Shown here in pieces: positions 1 through 9,362 of a DNA stretch of 64,000 nt. The translations under genes and the position numbers were made by a program. The notes below the pieces were generated by a model. The model ran no database searches. It worked only from the letters and a program-made list of their open reading frames with translations, and was not told the DNA's origin. Every line of letters begins with the position of its first letter. The first letter of the stretch is position 1. Source of the stretch: Bacteroidales bacterium (GTDB lineage Bacteria; Bacteroidota; Bacteroidia; Bacteroidales; UBA1715); contig JAKSTZ010000013.1 of NCBI GenBank assembly GCA_024402335.1, forward strand, positions 1 to 64,000, written 5' to 3'.

Positions 1-1
1 T

Positions 2-3000
2 TATGTTTCGTCATTATCTAGCTCGTCTATTCCTAATCCAACGTTGCAGTCATATATTGCAGGTGCTCTTTCTTTCAAGTATAAATTTACTGATGCCAAA
101 GGATGTTCTTCAATTTCTGATGAGTTAGTAATACAAAACTATCCTAATCCAACAATATCAATTGATCCTGTTGAACCACAATGTGCATCTAACCAAGGTG
201 TAATGTTGTCGGCTAATGCAAAGGTTGATGGTATTGCTTCTGCTACATTTACATACTTATGGTCGGGCGATGTAGATTCAAAAGAATCAAATCCATTATT
301 AGATATTTCAACAGCAGGTACAAAGACTGTTAATTTGAAGGTTACTTCTAATACTGGTTGTGTGGCTAATACAACGACAACAGTGGTAGTAAATCCTAAT
401 CCATTGGCAGAAATTGCAACAAAAGATGTTGAAACATGTTCTTCTGATACAATTACCATGATTGCAAATGCTTCTTCTGCAAATGTAGATTTTGCATGGT
501 CTGGTGGTTTGGAATGGTTGACTGATAATGCAAGTTCTGTTAAAGCTGTGATTCCTTCCAATGCAACAGGTGCAGATGAAATATCTTATCCAGTAACATT
601 GACAGTTACAGATAAGACTACTCATTGTAGTTCTGAAGCAACAACTTCAGTACTTGCACATAAGATACCACAAGTTTCTTTAGGAGGAGATTTTGAATTA
701 TGCGATGGATCAGAAGTAGAATTGAAACCATTGTTGAATTATGTTGGAACAGAAGACTACACTCTTACATGGTTCTTGGATGTAACACAATTAAGTAGTG
801 TTAATGTTGAAAATCCAATTTATACACAAAAGGGAACTGATGTATATAAAATTGGTGTTCAAGTAAAAGATGCTAATGGTTGTGTTGGTAAAGATAACAT
901 TTCAATTACTGGTCTTGAAAATCCAACTGTTGACGCCGGCTTGGATCGTGAAGAGGATTGGAATGAACCATTTACTTTGGTAGGTACTGCTACAGGTGCT
1001 CATCCTTCATATACATATTTATGGTCTCCAAAAGATTCGCTTACGACATCTGAAACTTTACAAAAACCAACTGCAAAATTGCGTCAAACTACGAAGTTTA
1101 CGTTAGATGTTACAGATTCAAAAGGTTGTAAAGGAACTGCTGATGTTACAATTACTATTGTGGGTCAACCTTTGTCTGTAATGATAGAACAAAGACCAGA
1201 ACCATTCTGTTTTGGTAATACTGTTACTTTGGAAGCAATTCCTTCTGGTGGTAATAAGGGTGGAACATATAAATATGATTGGTATGATATGACTAACCCT
1301 GAAACGGTTATTGGAACAAATAAAACTCTTGAAGTTTCACCTTCATCTCAAACAACTTATAAAGTTGTTTTGCATAGTGTAGGAGCTCGTGATTTCGTTC
1401 CTGCTGACACTATCCATACTGTGGTTGTAAACCCACTACCTTCAATCTCATTGCGTGGTGGCTTGAATCCTCATGTTTGTAAAGGTGATTTGACAAATTT
1501 AATTCCTGCAGTATCAGGTGGCAGTGCACCATACACATATCAATGGATGGATGGAAATCCTATTGTTGTAAAAACAGAAACATATCAATTTAGTAACTCG
1601 TCTTTGGTTGGTGAGCAAAAAATTAAATTGATAGTTACGGACGAAATAGGCTGTTCTGACTCTGTTGAAGTAGCAGTTATGGTTGAAGCATTGCCTGAAT
1701 TACAATTAGATCCTGTTACGGAATGTGTTAATGTGGAAGCAACTGCCGTTGCTACGGCAACAAATGGAAAAGCTCCTTATTCATATTTCTGGTCGGGTAT
1801 CCAAAATATGACTTCATCTGCAAATAAGGCTATGTTTACAATGACAGAACAAGGAACTTATAACTTGCAGGTTTCTGTAATTGATGATAATTCTTGTAAG
1901 AGTGAAGCAGAAGCAATAGTAACTATAAAACCTGAAGCTACTCTTGCTTTTGAAAAAGCATATAGCGTTTGTGCTAAGGAAGATTTAGAATTAGTTTTGA
2001 ATCCAAATAATATTGCAGGATTTTATACTATGCATTGGGTTGGCGGTGACAAGAATAGAATTGTTGACTCTACAAAAATCAACCGTTTGATGTCTACATT
2101 CCGTAGCGACAATGAAGGAGTATATACATTATATTATACTGTAGCAGATGAGTACAATTGCCCTCGTTTGGATAGTACAAAGATAACTGTATTCCCTGCT
2201 GTCAAGTTGGTTGATATTGCAGATATGAATGCTTGTGCCGGTGTAGGTGTAGAGATTCAAGCTGAAATAGCAACAGGTAACCCTTCTTCATACACATGGT
2301 TAGGTTCAGTATCTCCTAAGAATGAAAAGAAAACTACATTTACGTATTCTACTCCTGGTACATATAATGTGACAGTTATTGCAGGTGATCAGAATTGTAG
2401 CGACACAAAAGAATTTGCTGTAACTGTTCAACCTAATCCTATTGTTGAAATCATTGGTGCTCCTGTTAAGAAAGTAGATTATACAGAAGAGGTTTCATTG
2501 GAAACAAAAATAGTTAACTATACAACGTATCCATTTACTCATGTATGGAAGGAAGCGGCAAATATTAAGTCGGGAGCAGGAACTGATAGAATTGTAACAA
2601 CTCCAATAGTTCAAACTACAGACTATGAATATACAATTACTGATGCATTTGGTTGTATCGGTACTGCTTCAATCCGTTTGCAAACAGAAATGATTGTTCC
2701 TAAAATTACTCACTTTACAGAGTGGAAAAATCATGATGCACCAAAAGACGAGTTGTTGGACTCTAATAAGGTTTCATTGTCTGATGAAGGTTTGGAATTG
2801 TGTGAAGGTGAGTATGCTTACTTGATTCCACAGTTCATTTCTGGTTCAAATTTGGAAACGTTAACATATACTTGGAAAGATGACGAAGGTAATTCTCTAG
2901 GTAATGATATTAACTTAAAGATTACACCTACGAAGTATTCTACTGTATATACATTAATGGTATCAAATCCAGCAGGATTTAAGACTGACGTTTCGTTCAT

Positions 3001-4423
3001 GGTTATTATGCACTCAAATCCGACTGCGGAAATTATGGTTTCTCCGGATTATAGTGGTAAATACTATACAAACGATATCTTGTCGGTAGATGGTCAGCCT
3101 TCTCCAACAATTGATACGTATACTTCGTTCTGGTCTTCAGAACCTAGTGTTCAATTTAAGGATGCTTCTGCTCAAATAACAACGATTTCAGGTATAACTC
3201 AAGAAATTAAGCCGTTATTGTTGAAGTATAAAGCAACCAACCAATATGGTTGCTCGGTAGAAGTTTCAAAATCAATTGATGTTGTTGAACAAAAAATGCC
3301 TGTAATTGTAGGTCCAGACGTATGTATATATAGTACATCAACTTATCGTTTGAATCAAACTTACCCAGTTGGAACAAAATATATTTGGTCGGTTGAAGGT
3401 GGAAAAATCGAAAGTAAATCTGGAGACGAATCTTCCATCACTGTTCTTTGGGAACAATCAGAGAATACAACTGTAACAGTAAGTATTTATCCTCCTGATG
3501 GTAAAGATCGTGTAATTGAAGGTATTACCCATATTGCTCATATTACTCCTATGCCAGACATTTCAATTAATGGTCAAATACATGTTTGTGTGGGTGAAAA
3601 TGCTGCCTATGAAGCAATAAACAATATTCCAACTATGACAAATATGCAATATGGTTGGTCTATTGCAGATGATCATGGAGATTTGGTTGAAATTTCAGAT
3701 AAATCTGATGTAGCAACAGTGTTGTGGGATAAAGAAGGTAAGGATACAGTAATCTTGCGTGCGATGTATGGATCTTGTATTGTTCAACAAGATTTGACTG
3801 TTTACATTCACCCAACTCCAGAAGTTGATTTTACATATGCAGCAAGTGAAGATGTCTTCTTTGTTGAAGAAGGAGTTGTTCGTCATACAGACAGTATTTT
3901 TGTAGATAAAGATGTAACATTTACTAACTTGACTCCTCATAAGCAAGGTTATGACTATTTCTGGGATTTCATCGGTGATGGTGTGTTTACAGAAAATTCT
4001 CGTGATGCAGTTTATGAATACGATGAAGTTGGTGATTTCAATGTTACATTAATGGTTGTAGAAAACACATGGGGTTGTAAAAATGAAATTACAAAACCAT
4101 TGAAGGTTGTTGCTAATCCTAATTGTGGATTGACATTCCCGAATGCTTTCACACCTGATTTGTCGGAAAATAACACATTCTATCCTGTATTTAAAACAGG
4201 TGTACTTGAATCTGGTTATGAATTACGTGTCTACAACAGATGGGGTACATTATTGTGGTCAACAGAAGATTTGTATGGAGAATGGGATGGTGTATATAAA
4301 GGCTCTGTCAGCAAACAGGATGTATATGTATATCACTGTAAGGCAACTTGCGAGGATGTTGATCCTGAAACAGGAAAACATAGAGTGCTGAATGTAAAAG
4401 GTGACGTGACAATTATGCGATAG
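2..4423 (+). CDS. Giant Ig/PKD-repeat surface protein, T9SS type B sorting signal (5' end outside window)
   Basis: The reading frame is open from the window edge, so the gene is partial at its 5' end; 1473 residues are visible. About 15 Ig/PKD-like units follow one another, each with an aromatic core of the type YLWSG, FAWSG, YQWMD, YTWLG or YFWDF, and many have paired cysteines. The last ~95 residues form the gliding-motility-type C-terminal domain (TIGR04131-like): FPNAFTPD, then LRVYNRWGTLLW, GEWDGVYKG and a VYVYHCKA strand. In the Bacteroidota this is the type B signal, cleaved after export through the type IX secretion system. Adhesin or matrix roles are usual for such proteins, but the ligand cannot be read here. 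An intrinsic terminator follows. Family assignment is firm; function is inferred. Confidence 0.9.
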   Translation, partial: YVSSLSSSSIPNPTLQSYIAGALSFKYKFTDAKGCSSISDELVIQNYPNPTISIDPVEPQCASNQGVMLSANAKVDGIASATFTYLWSGDVDSKESNPLLDISTAGTKTVNLKVTSNTGCVANTTTTVVVNPNPLAEIATKDVETCSSDTITMIANASSANVDFAWSGGLEWLTDNASSVKAVIPSNATGADEISYPVTLTVTDKTTHCSSEATTSVLAHKIPQVSLGGDFELCDGSEVELKPLLNYVGTEDYTLTWFLDVTQLSSVNVENPIYTQKGTDVYKIGVQVKDANGCVGKDNISITGLENPTVDAGLDREEDWNEPFTLVGTATGAHPSYTYLWSPKDSLTTSETLQKPTAKLRQTTKFTLDVTDSKGCKGTADVTITIVGQPLSVMIEQRPEPFCFGNTVTLEAIPSGGNKGGTYKYDWYDMTNPETVIGTNKTLEVSPSSQTTYKVVLHSVGARDFVPADTIHTVVVNPLPSISLRGGLNPHVCKGDLTNLIPAVSGGSAPYTYQWMDGNPIVVKTETYQFSNSSLVGEQKIKLIVTDEIGCSDSVEVAVMVEALPELQLDPVTECVNVEATAVATATNGKAPYSYFWSGIQNMTSSANKAMFTMTEQGTYNLQVSVIDDNSCKSEAEAIVTIKPEATLAFEKAYSVCAKEDLELVLNPNNIAGFYTMHWVGGDKNRIVDSTKINRLMSTFRSDNEGVYTLYYTVADEYNCPRLDSTKITVFPAVKLVDIADMNACAGVGVEIQAEIATGNPSSYTWLGSVSPKNEKKTTFTYSTPGTYNVTVIAGDQNCSDTKEFAVTVQPNPIVEIIGAPVKKVDYTEEVSLETKIVNYTTYPFTHVWKEAANIKSGAGTDRIVTTPIVQTTDYEYTITDAFGCIGTASIRLQTEMIVPKITHFTEWKNHDAPKDELLDSNKVSLSDEGLELCEGEYAYLIPQFISGSNLETLTYTWKDDEGNSLGNDINLKITPTKYSTVYTLMVSNPAGFKTDVSFMVIMHSNPTAEIMVSPDYSGKYYTNDILSVDGQPSPTIDTYTSFWSSEPSVQFKDASAQITTISGITQEIKPLLLKYKATNQYGCSVEVSKSIDVVEQKMPVIVGPDVCIYSTSTYRLNQTYPVGTKYIWSVEGGKIESKSGDESSITVLWEQSENTTVTVSIYPPDGKDRVIEGITHIAHITPMPDISINGQIHVCVGENAAYEAINNIPTMTNMQYGWSIADDHGDLVEISDKSDVATVLWDKEGKDTVILRAMYGSCIVQQDLTVYIHPTPEVDFTYAASEDVFFVEEGVVRHTDSIFVDKDVTFTNLTPHKQGYDYFWDFIGDGVFTENSRDAVYEYDEVGDFNVTLMVVENTWGCKNEITKPLKVVANPNCGLTFPNAFTPDLSENNTFYPVFKTGVLESGYELRVYNRWGTLLWSTEDLYGEWDGVYKGSVSKQDVYVYHCKATCEDVDPETGKHRVLNVKGDVTIMR

Positions 4424-4449
4424 TAGTTGTTGTACTTCTATACAAAAAG

Positions 4450-4476
4450 GGCGATGATTGTTCATCGCCTTTTTTT
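4450..4476 (+). terminator. Intrinsic terminator after the Ig-repeat gene
   Basis: An 8-bp perfect stem (GGCGATGA, 4450-4457, with TCATCGCC, 4462-4469), a 4-base loop and a run of seven T. It ends the large T9SS cargo gene. Confidence 0.9.
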
Positions 4477-4625
4477 GTTTGTTACGGATTTAAATTGGTC
4501 ATTCTTCAAGTATTTAATTAGAGAAAAAATTTTAAGGATTATTTTTTTACAAAAAAACATGTCAAAAAAATCGAAAATATGAAAAAAAGTTTTATTTTTA
4601 TGGTGGAGAAATTTAGTTTATCGAT

Positions 4626-5333
4626 ATGGCTAAGCAAGCATCAAAGAATAGAAGCTACGAGCTTAAGAAATTAAAAGCTGAATGTGTTGCAGAGGAAAAT
4701 CAAAAGTACATGATTTCTCAACATATTCGTAAAACAGGAACTGTTGCGGTAGAACCAGGCAATAAGGCTATAAAGACGACTCCTAGTGAGGTCTTTATTT
4801 ATATTGTTGGTAATGCTGAAGAATGTTCTTCGTTTCAAGAACAATTCAAGAAAACTAAGAATTTCAAGAAAACAAAAGTTTTTGGTACTGTTAATGAAGT
4901 AAAAGATTATATTGGAAAATCAAAATTTCCAAATAACTCGATAATTATTTTGTTTTATGTTGTTCCTGGAAGTGTAACTGCAGAAGAAATTGCGCATGAA
5001 ATAGAGTGCGTAGATAAAATAAAAGAGGCTGATCCAACATTGGATGCAATGCTTGTCACTTCAAATACAAATTTGCCTGCAGGAAGTTTCGATTTTGTGA
5101 TATTGAAGAATGAAGAAATGTTTGGTAAAATTATTACAAACATCACTTGGGCTATTCGTGAGCAAGATCGTATTCGTAAGCAAGTGGAATCAAAACAATT
5201 CATAAAAATGGCAATTATCGTTTTTGTGGTATTTTTTGTATTGCTATTTGCTGTAGACTTTATAACAGGGCTTATGGATACAAATCCAAATCCGTCAGGT
5301 ATTTTTGGTATTGTGCCTATTCCTCATGAATAA
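4626..5333 (+). CDS. Tail-anchored protein with degenerate receiver-like domain
   Basis: The product is 235 residues and I do not recognise a named family. Residues 1-50 are charged and lysine-rich. Residues ~54-177 alternate strands and helices in the order of a response-regulator receiver (strand VFIYIVG, strand KVFGTV, strand SIIILFYVV, strand DAMLVTS, strand FDFVIL then a helix), but the phospho-acceptor Asp after the third strand is absent. Residues ~195-216 are one hydrophobic segment near the C terminus, with no N-terminal signal, so a cytosolic domain held by a C-terminal membrane anchor is likely. The gene stands alone between two terminators. The receiver-fold reading is my inference from the pattern; the membrane segment is directly visible. 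Confidence 0.75.
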   Translation: MAKQASKNRSYELKKLKAECVAEENQKYMISQHIRKTGTVAVEPGNKAIKTTPSEVFIYIVGNAEECSSFQEQFKKTKNFKKTKVFGTVNEVKDYIGKSKFPNNSIIILFYVVPGSVTAEEIAHEIECVDKIKEADPTLDAMLVTSNTNLPAGSFDFVILKNEEMFGKIITNITWAIREQDRIRKQVESKQFIKMAIIVFVVFFVLLFAVDFITGLMDTNPNPSGIFGIVPIPHE

Positions 5334-5357
5334 TCTGCCAACTGACAGCCTGTTTTG

Positions 5358-5396
5358 TGACAGAATGTCAAAACTTGCTATTGGCATATAAATTGA
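5358..5396 (+). promoter_or_regulatory. Candidate htpG promoter: inverted TGACA/TGTCA sites plus -24/-12-like element
   Basis: TGACAGAATGTCA (5358-5370) is an inverted repeat, and a further CTGACAG lies at 5342-5348. At 5381-5396 TTGGCAT-N5-TTGA resembles the sigma-54 -24/-12 pattern, with GG and GA ten bases apart (GC in the consensus). No good TAnnTTTG box is present in this gap. The match is seen; use as a chaperone promoter is inferred from position 45 bases before htpG. Confidence 0.45.
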
Positions 5397-5400
5397 CAAA

Positions 5401-5427
5401 GGTTACACAAATTTGTGTAACCTTTTT
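5401..5427 (+). terminator. Perfect 22-bp palindrome with T-tract between gene 4626-5333 and htpG
   Basis: 5401-5422 (GGTTACACAAATTTGTGTAACC read as two half-sites) is a perfect palindrome followed by TTTTT. It fits an intrinsic terminator for the upstream gene. It sits only 18 bases before the htpG start, so it also lies in or across the htpG leader. Confidence 0.75.
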
Positions 5428-5440
5428 AATTTTTATAAAG

Positions 5441-7480
5441 ATGCAATCAGGTAAAATTGGTGTAACAACCGAAAACATTTTCCCGGTCATAAAGAAGTTC
5501 CTTTATTCAGACCAAGAAATATTTTTACGCGAACTAGTTTCAAATGCAGTAGATGCAACGCAAAAACTTAAAACACTTGCTAAATTAGGTAAGTATGAGC
5601 AAGATGTAACTTCTGCAAAGGTCACAGTGTCAGTTGATGAACAAGCAAAAACAATCACCATTTCTGATAATGGTATTGGTATGACAGCTGACGAAATTGA
5701 TAAGTATATCAACCAAATTGCATTCTCGGGTGCAGAAGAATTTCTTGACAAATACAAAGATAAAGCAGAAGCGATCATTGGACATTTCGGTCTTGGCTTT
5801 TATTCTGCGTTCATGGTCGCAGGAACGGTAGATATTGTTACAAAGTCATATCAGGAAGGTGCAAAAGCTGTTAAATGGACTTGCGATGGTAGTCCAAACT
5901 ATTCGTTGGAAGAGGTTGAAAAAACGACGGTTGGTACAGATATCGTTCTTCATGTAGATGCTGATTCTGAAGAATATCTTAAGAAAGAAAAGATAGAAGA
6001 ACTATTAAAGAAATACTGTAAATTCTTGCCTGTAACTATTGTTTTTGGCAAAAAACAAGAATGGAAGGATGGAAAGTATGTTGACACAGATGAAGACAAT
6101 GTAATCAATAACACTGCTCCTGCATGGACTTTGAAGCCTGCAGATTTGAAAGATGAGGATTATCAAAATTTCTATAAGGAATTATATCCAATGGCAGAAG
6201 ATCCATTGTTTTATATTCATCTAAATGTTGACTATCCGTTTAACTTGACAGGTATTCTCTATTTCCCAAAAATTAGAAATAACTTCGAAGTTCAGAAGAA
6301 TAAAATCCAATTATACTGTAATCAAGTATTTGTAACCGATTCTGTTGAAGGTATTGTTCCGGATTTTTTAACATTATTGCATGGTGTTTTGGATTCTCCA
6401 GATATTCCATTGAATGTTTCTCGTAGTTATTTGCAAAGCGATCAAAATGTAAAGAAAATCTCAAGCCATATCACAAAAAAAGTTTCCGATCGTTTGCAGG
6501 AAATATTCAAATCTGATCGAGCTGAGTTCGAAAAGAAGTGGGATGATTTAAAATTGTTTATCACGTATGGCATGTTAAGTGATGAGAAATTCTATGATAG
6601 AGCAAAAGATTTTTCATTATTGAAAAATGTTGATGGTAAATATTTTACATTCGAAGAATACAAGACGTTAATCAAAGATAATCAGACAGACAAAAATGGT
6701 ACGTTGATATACTTGTATGCTAATGATCCAGAAACTCAATATAGTTATATCCAAAAGGCAAAAAACAAAGGATATGATGTATTGTTAATGGATGGTCATT
6801 TGGATTCTCATTTGATTAGCCAACTAGAACAAAAATTCGAAAAAGTTTCTTTTAGCCGTGTTGATGCTGATATAATTGAAAATCTTGTTAAGAAAGAAGA
6901 CTTACAGGAATCAGCATTACAACAAGCAGAAAAAGACGACTTAAAAGAAATCTTTGCGTCTCAGGCAGCAACGGAATTTATGATTCAATTTGAAAATCTT
7001 TCGGCAGAGGAAGCACCAATAATCGTTACGCAATCGGAATATATGCGTAGAATGAAAGATATGGCTCAAATGAATCCTGGAATGAGTTTTTATAATCAGA
7101 TTCCAGATAGCTATAACTTGATTATTAACTCAAATCACCCATTGATTGTAAAAATCAACGAAGACAAAAAAGCAAGTATAGGTGATTCGTTAGCTAAAGT
7201 CGATTCGGAAATTGCTCCTTTGAAAGCTGAAAAAACACAATTAGAAGAGGCTAAGAAAGATAAAAAGGACGAAGAAATCCCTGCTGCAGATAAGGAAAAA
7301 CTTGATGCTGTTTCAAAACAAATCTTAGAATTAGAACGCAAGAAACAAGATGCTTTGAAAGCATATGGAAAAGAAAATCAAAAAGTAAAACAATTGATAG
7401 ATTTAGCTTTGATTTCAAACAATATGTTGAAAGGTGAGGCATTGGAATCATTTGTTAAACGAAGTTTGAGTCTGCTATAA
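5441..7480 (+). CDS. htpG: Molecular chaperone HtpG (Hsp90)
   Basis: The product is 679 residues. It begins MQSGKIGVTTENIFPVIKK, and the GHKL ATPase motifs follow: the SNAVDA helix, SDNGIGM, GHFGLGFYSAFMV (a variant of the usual GxFGVGFYSAF) and TVGTDIVLHV. The middle and C-terminal dimer domains are present, with a lysine/glutamate-rich insert near residues 570-630, a length variation common in Bacteroidota homologues. The start chosen is ATG 5441: the frame is open back to a GTG at 5357, but that stretch overlaps the promoter-like repeats and palindrome and has no family similarity. It is a cytosolic ATP-dependent chaperone for client folding under stress. It is a single-gene unit closed by a bidirectional terminator. 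Confidence 0.97.
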   Translation: MQSGKIGVTTENIFPVIKKFLYSDQEIFLRELVSNAVDATQKLKTLAKLGKYEQDVTSAKVTVSVDEQAKTITISDNGIGMTADEIDKYINQIAFSGAEEFLDKYKDKAEAIIGHFGLGFYSAFMVAGTVDIVTKSYQEGAKAVKWTCDGSPNYSLEEVEKTTVGTDIVLHVDADSEEYLKKEKIEELLKKYCKFLPVTIVFGKKQEWKDGKYVDTDEDNVINNTAPAWTLKPADLKDEDYQNFYKELYPMAEDPLFYIHLNVDYPFNLTGILYFPKIRNNFEVQKNKIQLYCNQVFVTDSVEGIVPDFLTLLHGVLDSPDIPLNVSRSYLQSDQNVKKISSHITKKVSDRLQEIFKSDRAEFEKKWDDLKLFITYGMLSDEKFYDRAKDFSLLKNVDGKYFTFEEYKTLIKDNQTDKNGTLIYLYANDPETQYSYIQKAKNKGYDVLLMDGHLDSHLISQLEQKFEKVSFSRVDADIIENLVKKEDLQESALQQAEKDDLKEIFASQAATEFMIQFENLSAEEAPIIVTQSEYMRRMKDMAQMNPGMSFYNQIPDSYNLIINSNHPLIVKINEDKKASIGDSLAKVDSEIAPLKAEKTQLEEAKKDKKDEEIPAADKEKLDAVSKQILELERKKQDALKAYGKENQKVKQLIDLALISNNMLKGEALESFVKRSLSLL

Positions 7481-7500
7481 TCTAAAAATAGCATAAAAGA

Positions 7501-7530
7501 AAAGGCTGACAATTTTGTCAGCCTTTTTCT
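7501..7530. terminator. Bidirectional terminator between htpG and apbE
   Basis: A 12-bp stem (7501-7512 with 7515-7526), A-rich on one side and T-rich on the other, lies between the converging htpG and apbE genes and can stop both transcripts. Confidence 0.88.
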
Positions 7531-7546
7531 TTTTATAAATGATCTA

Positions 7547-8572
7547 TTATTTTGTAACGATACCTTTGGTTTTGTATGTCGTTAATGAATCGCCTTGTGC
7601 GAAAATCAGTAACGCTTCGTATTCAGGATGTTTTTGAAAGAAAGCCTTTGATTTTTCTACGCCCATGGCCATGCAGGCAGTTGCAATTGCGTCAGCTTCT
7701 ATACATTCGTCTGCAATAACGGTAGCGCTAAGTAGGTCGGAAGGAACCGTTTGCCCAGTTTTAGGGTTTATTGTGTGAGAATATTTTGTTCCGTCTTCGT
7801 AGTAGAATTTTCTGTAATTACCGGATGTCGCCAATGATTTGTTGTTTAATTGTAAAACAACATCGTATGTTTCTTCAACTGGTTTATTGTCTATACCTTC
7901 TTCTGGTCTTGTAATTCCGATATTCCAGATTTTTCCTTTGGAATTTACACCTTTTGAGCGCATCTCGCAACCAACATCAACAAGATAGTTACTAACACCA
8001 CGTTTATCAAGATATTCAGCAATTAAGTCTGTTGAATATCCTTGCGCAATTGCATTACCTATTATTTGAACACGTGGATCTTGTTTCTTGAATTTATTGT
8101 TTTCTACGGAGAATTTGTCCATACCTACAAATGTACGTATGCTGTCGATTTGAGCTTGTGTTGGAACGGGATGTTGGGAAGAGTCTGGGCCGAATTTCCA
8201 AGCGTTCACAAGTGGCGCCACAGTTATATCAAAAACACTGTCGGTTATGGAAGCAATATATTGTGATTTGGTAATGAAATAATTGAATTGGTCAGATAAT
8301 ATCACCGTAGAATCGTTGTTATTGATTCTTGACAACATTGATTCTTGTATGTATGCACTAAAAGTTGTGTCAAAATTCTTTAGAAGAGAATCAAATTCAG
8401 CTTTACGAAAAGTTGTGTCTTCATATACAACTCTATAATACGTGCCTTGTGCGAGACCGGTTACTTCAAAATATTGTTTTTCTTTTTGTGATTCAGAGCA
8501 AGCTCCGAAAAACAAAACAGCGATAACTCCTAAGAGACATCGCTGTATGTAACTGTATTGTTTTTTTATCAT
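7547..8572 (-). CDS. apbE: FAD:protein FMN transferase, lipoprotein (ApbE family)
   Basis: The product is 341 residues. A lipoprotein signal ends in FFGAC at Cys 25, so the protein should be lipid-anchored on the periplasmic side. ApbE landmarks are visible: the GLAQGTYY strand near the N terminus, FDITVAPLVNAWKFG, GNAIAQGYSTD, NYLVDVGCEMRSKG, NIGITRPE, LATSGNYRKFY and HTINPKTG followed by ATVIADECIEADAIATACM with the metal-binding Asp/Thr region. These enzymes attach FMN to Thr in flavoproteins such as NqrB/NqrC and RnfG. The start codon overlaps the lpxA stop by one base (TAATG), so it is translated with lpxA, although lipid A synthesis and flavinylation share no obvious step. Confidence 0.94.
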   Translation of the reverse strand: MIKKQYSYIQRCLLGVIAVLFFGACSESQKEKQYFEVTGLAQGTYYRVVYEDTTFRKAEFDSLLKNFDTTFSAYIQESMLSRINNNDSTVILSDQFNYFITKSQYIASITDSVFDITVAPLVNAWKFGPDSSQHPVPTQAQIDSIRTFVGMDKFSVENNKFKKQDPRVQIIGNAIAQGYSTDLIAEYLDKRGVSNYLVDVGCEMRSKGVNSKGKIWNIGITRPEEGIDNKPVEETYDVVLQLNNKSLATSGNYRKFYYEDGTKYSHTINPKTGQTVPSDLLSATVIADECIEADAIATACMAMGVEKSKAFFQKHPEYEALLIFAQGDSLTTYKTKGIVTK

Positions 8573-9351
8573 TATGGTTTCTTTATAATTCCGTTAGGAG
8601 AATTTTCTATGAATGAAAGAATTGCATCACGTTCTGCCGATTGAGGGAAATCCTTGCGGATCATTTCCAATGCATCTTTCATTAGTACACCTTTTTGAAG
8701 GAATATTATACGATAGATATCTTGTATTTCGCGAATTTTTTCTTCTGAAAAACCACGACGGGCAAGACCAACAGAATTTATTCCTATATATTGAATAGGT
8801 TCCTCTGCTGCTTTTACAAAAGGAGGTACATTTTTTCTGATAAATGTTCCACCACCGATAAATGCGTGGTCGCCAACAACCATAAATTGTTGTGCGCCTG
8901 CTTTGCCTTCAATAATAACATGATTGCCGATAATACAATGGCCGGATAGAGCAGCATAGTTTGCGAAAATACAATTGTCGCCTACGATACAGTCGTGTGC
9001 AATGTGTACATATCCCATGATAAGGCAGTTTTTTCCAACTTTTGTTGTCATTTTATCTACAGTACCACGGTGGATAGTTACACATTCGCGTATAACAGTA
9101 TTATCGCCGATTTCTGTAGTTGTATGTTCGCCAGCGAACTTCAAATCTTGTGGAATAGCGGAAATTACCGAGCCTGGGAAAATGTGGCAGTTTTTGCCAA
9201 TGCGTGCACCAGGCATAATTGTAACATTTGGTTCTATAATGGTTCCATCACCGATTTCTACATCATCGTAAATGTATGAAAAAGGTCTTACGACAACATC
9301 TTTCCCTAGTTTTGCATTTGGGTGGACGAAAGCCATATCTTGTTGTGTCAT
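8572..9351 (-). CDS. lpxA: Acyl-ACP--UDP-N-acetylglucosamine O-acyltransferase
   Basis: The product is 259 residues, normal for LpxA. The N-terminal two thirds are hexapeptide repeats of a left-handed beta helix, with the catalytic region MGYVHIAHDCIVGDN containing the conserved His, followed by the C-terminal helical domain with the PIQYIGINSVGLARRGFS segment typical of LpxA. It catalyses the first step of lipid A synthesis, transfer of a 3-hydroxyacyl chain to UDP-GlcNAc in the cytosol. It lies 11 bases downstream of lpxC, the order usual in Bacteroidota, except that the fabZ part normally joined to lpxC is missing here. Confidence 0.97.
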   Translation of the reverse strand: MTQQDMAFVHPNAKLGKDVVVRPFSYIYDDVEIGDGTIIEPNVTIMPGARIGKNCHIFPGSVISAIPQDLKFAGEHTTTEIGDNTVIRECVTIHRGTVDKMTTKVGKNCLIMGYVHIAHDCIVGDNCIFANYAALSGHCIIGNHVIIEGKAGAQQFMVVGDHAFIGGGTFIRKNVPPFVKAAEEPIQYIGINSVGLARRGFSEEKIREIQDIYRIIFLQKGVLMKDALEMIRKDFPQSAERDAILSFIENSPNGIIKKP

Positions 9352-9362
9352 ATATATTCGAA

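Noticed and set aside
139..561. Minus-strand frames within the large Ig-repeat gene (also 308-625, 3695-3946)
   Set aside because: Composition is that of the opposite strand of Thr/Val-rich repeats; no promoter or start context.
5357..5440. 28-residue N-terminal extension of HtpG from a GTG
   Set aside because: It covers the TGACA repeats and the terminator palindrome, is hydrophobic without family similarity, and HtpG normally starts at MQSGKIG-like sequence.
9352..9362. Frameshifted FabZ domain after lpxC
   Set aside because: Only 11 bases lie between lpxC and lpxA; there is no room for the ~150-residue domain.
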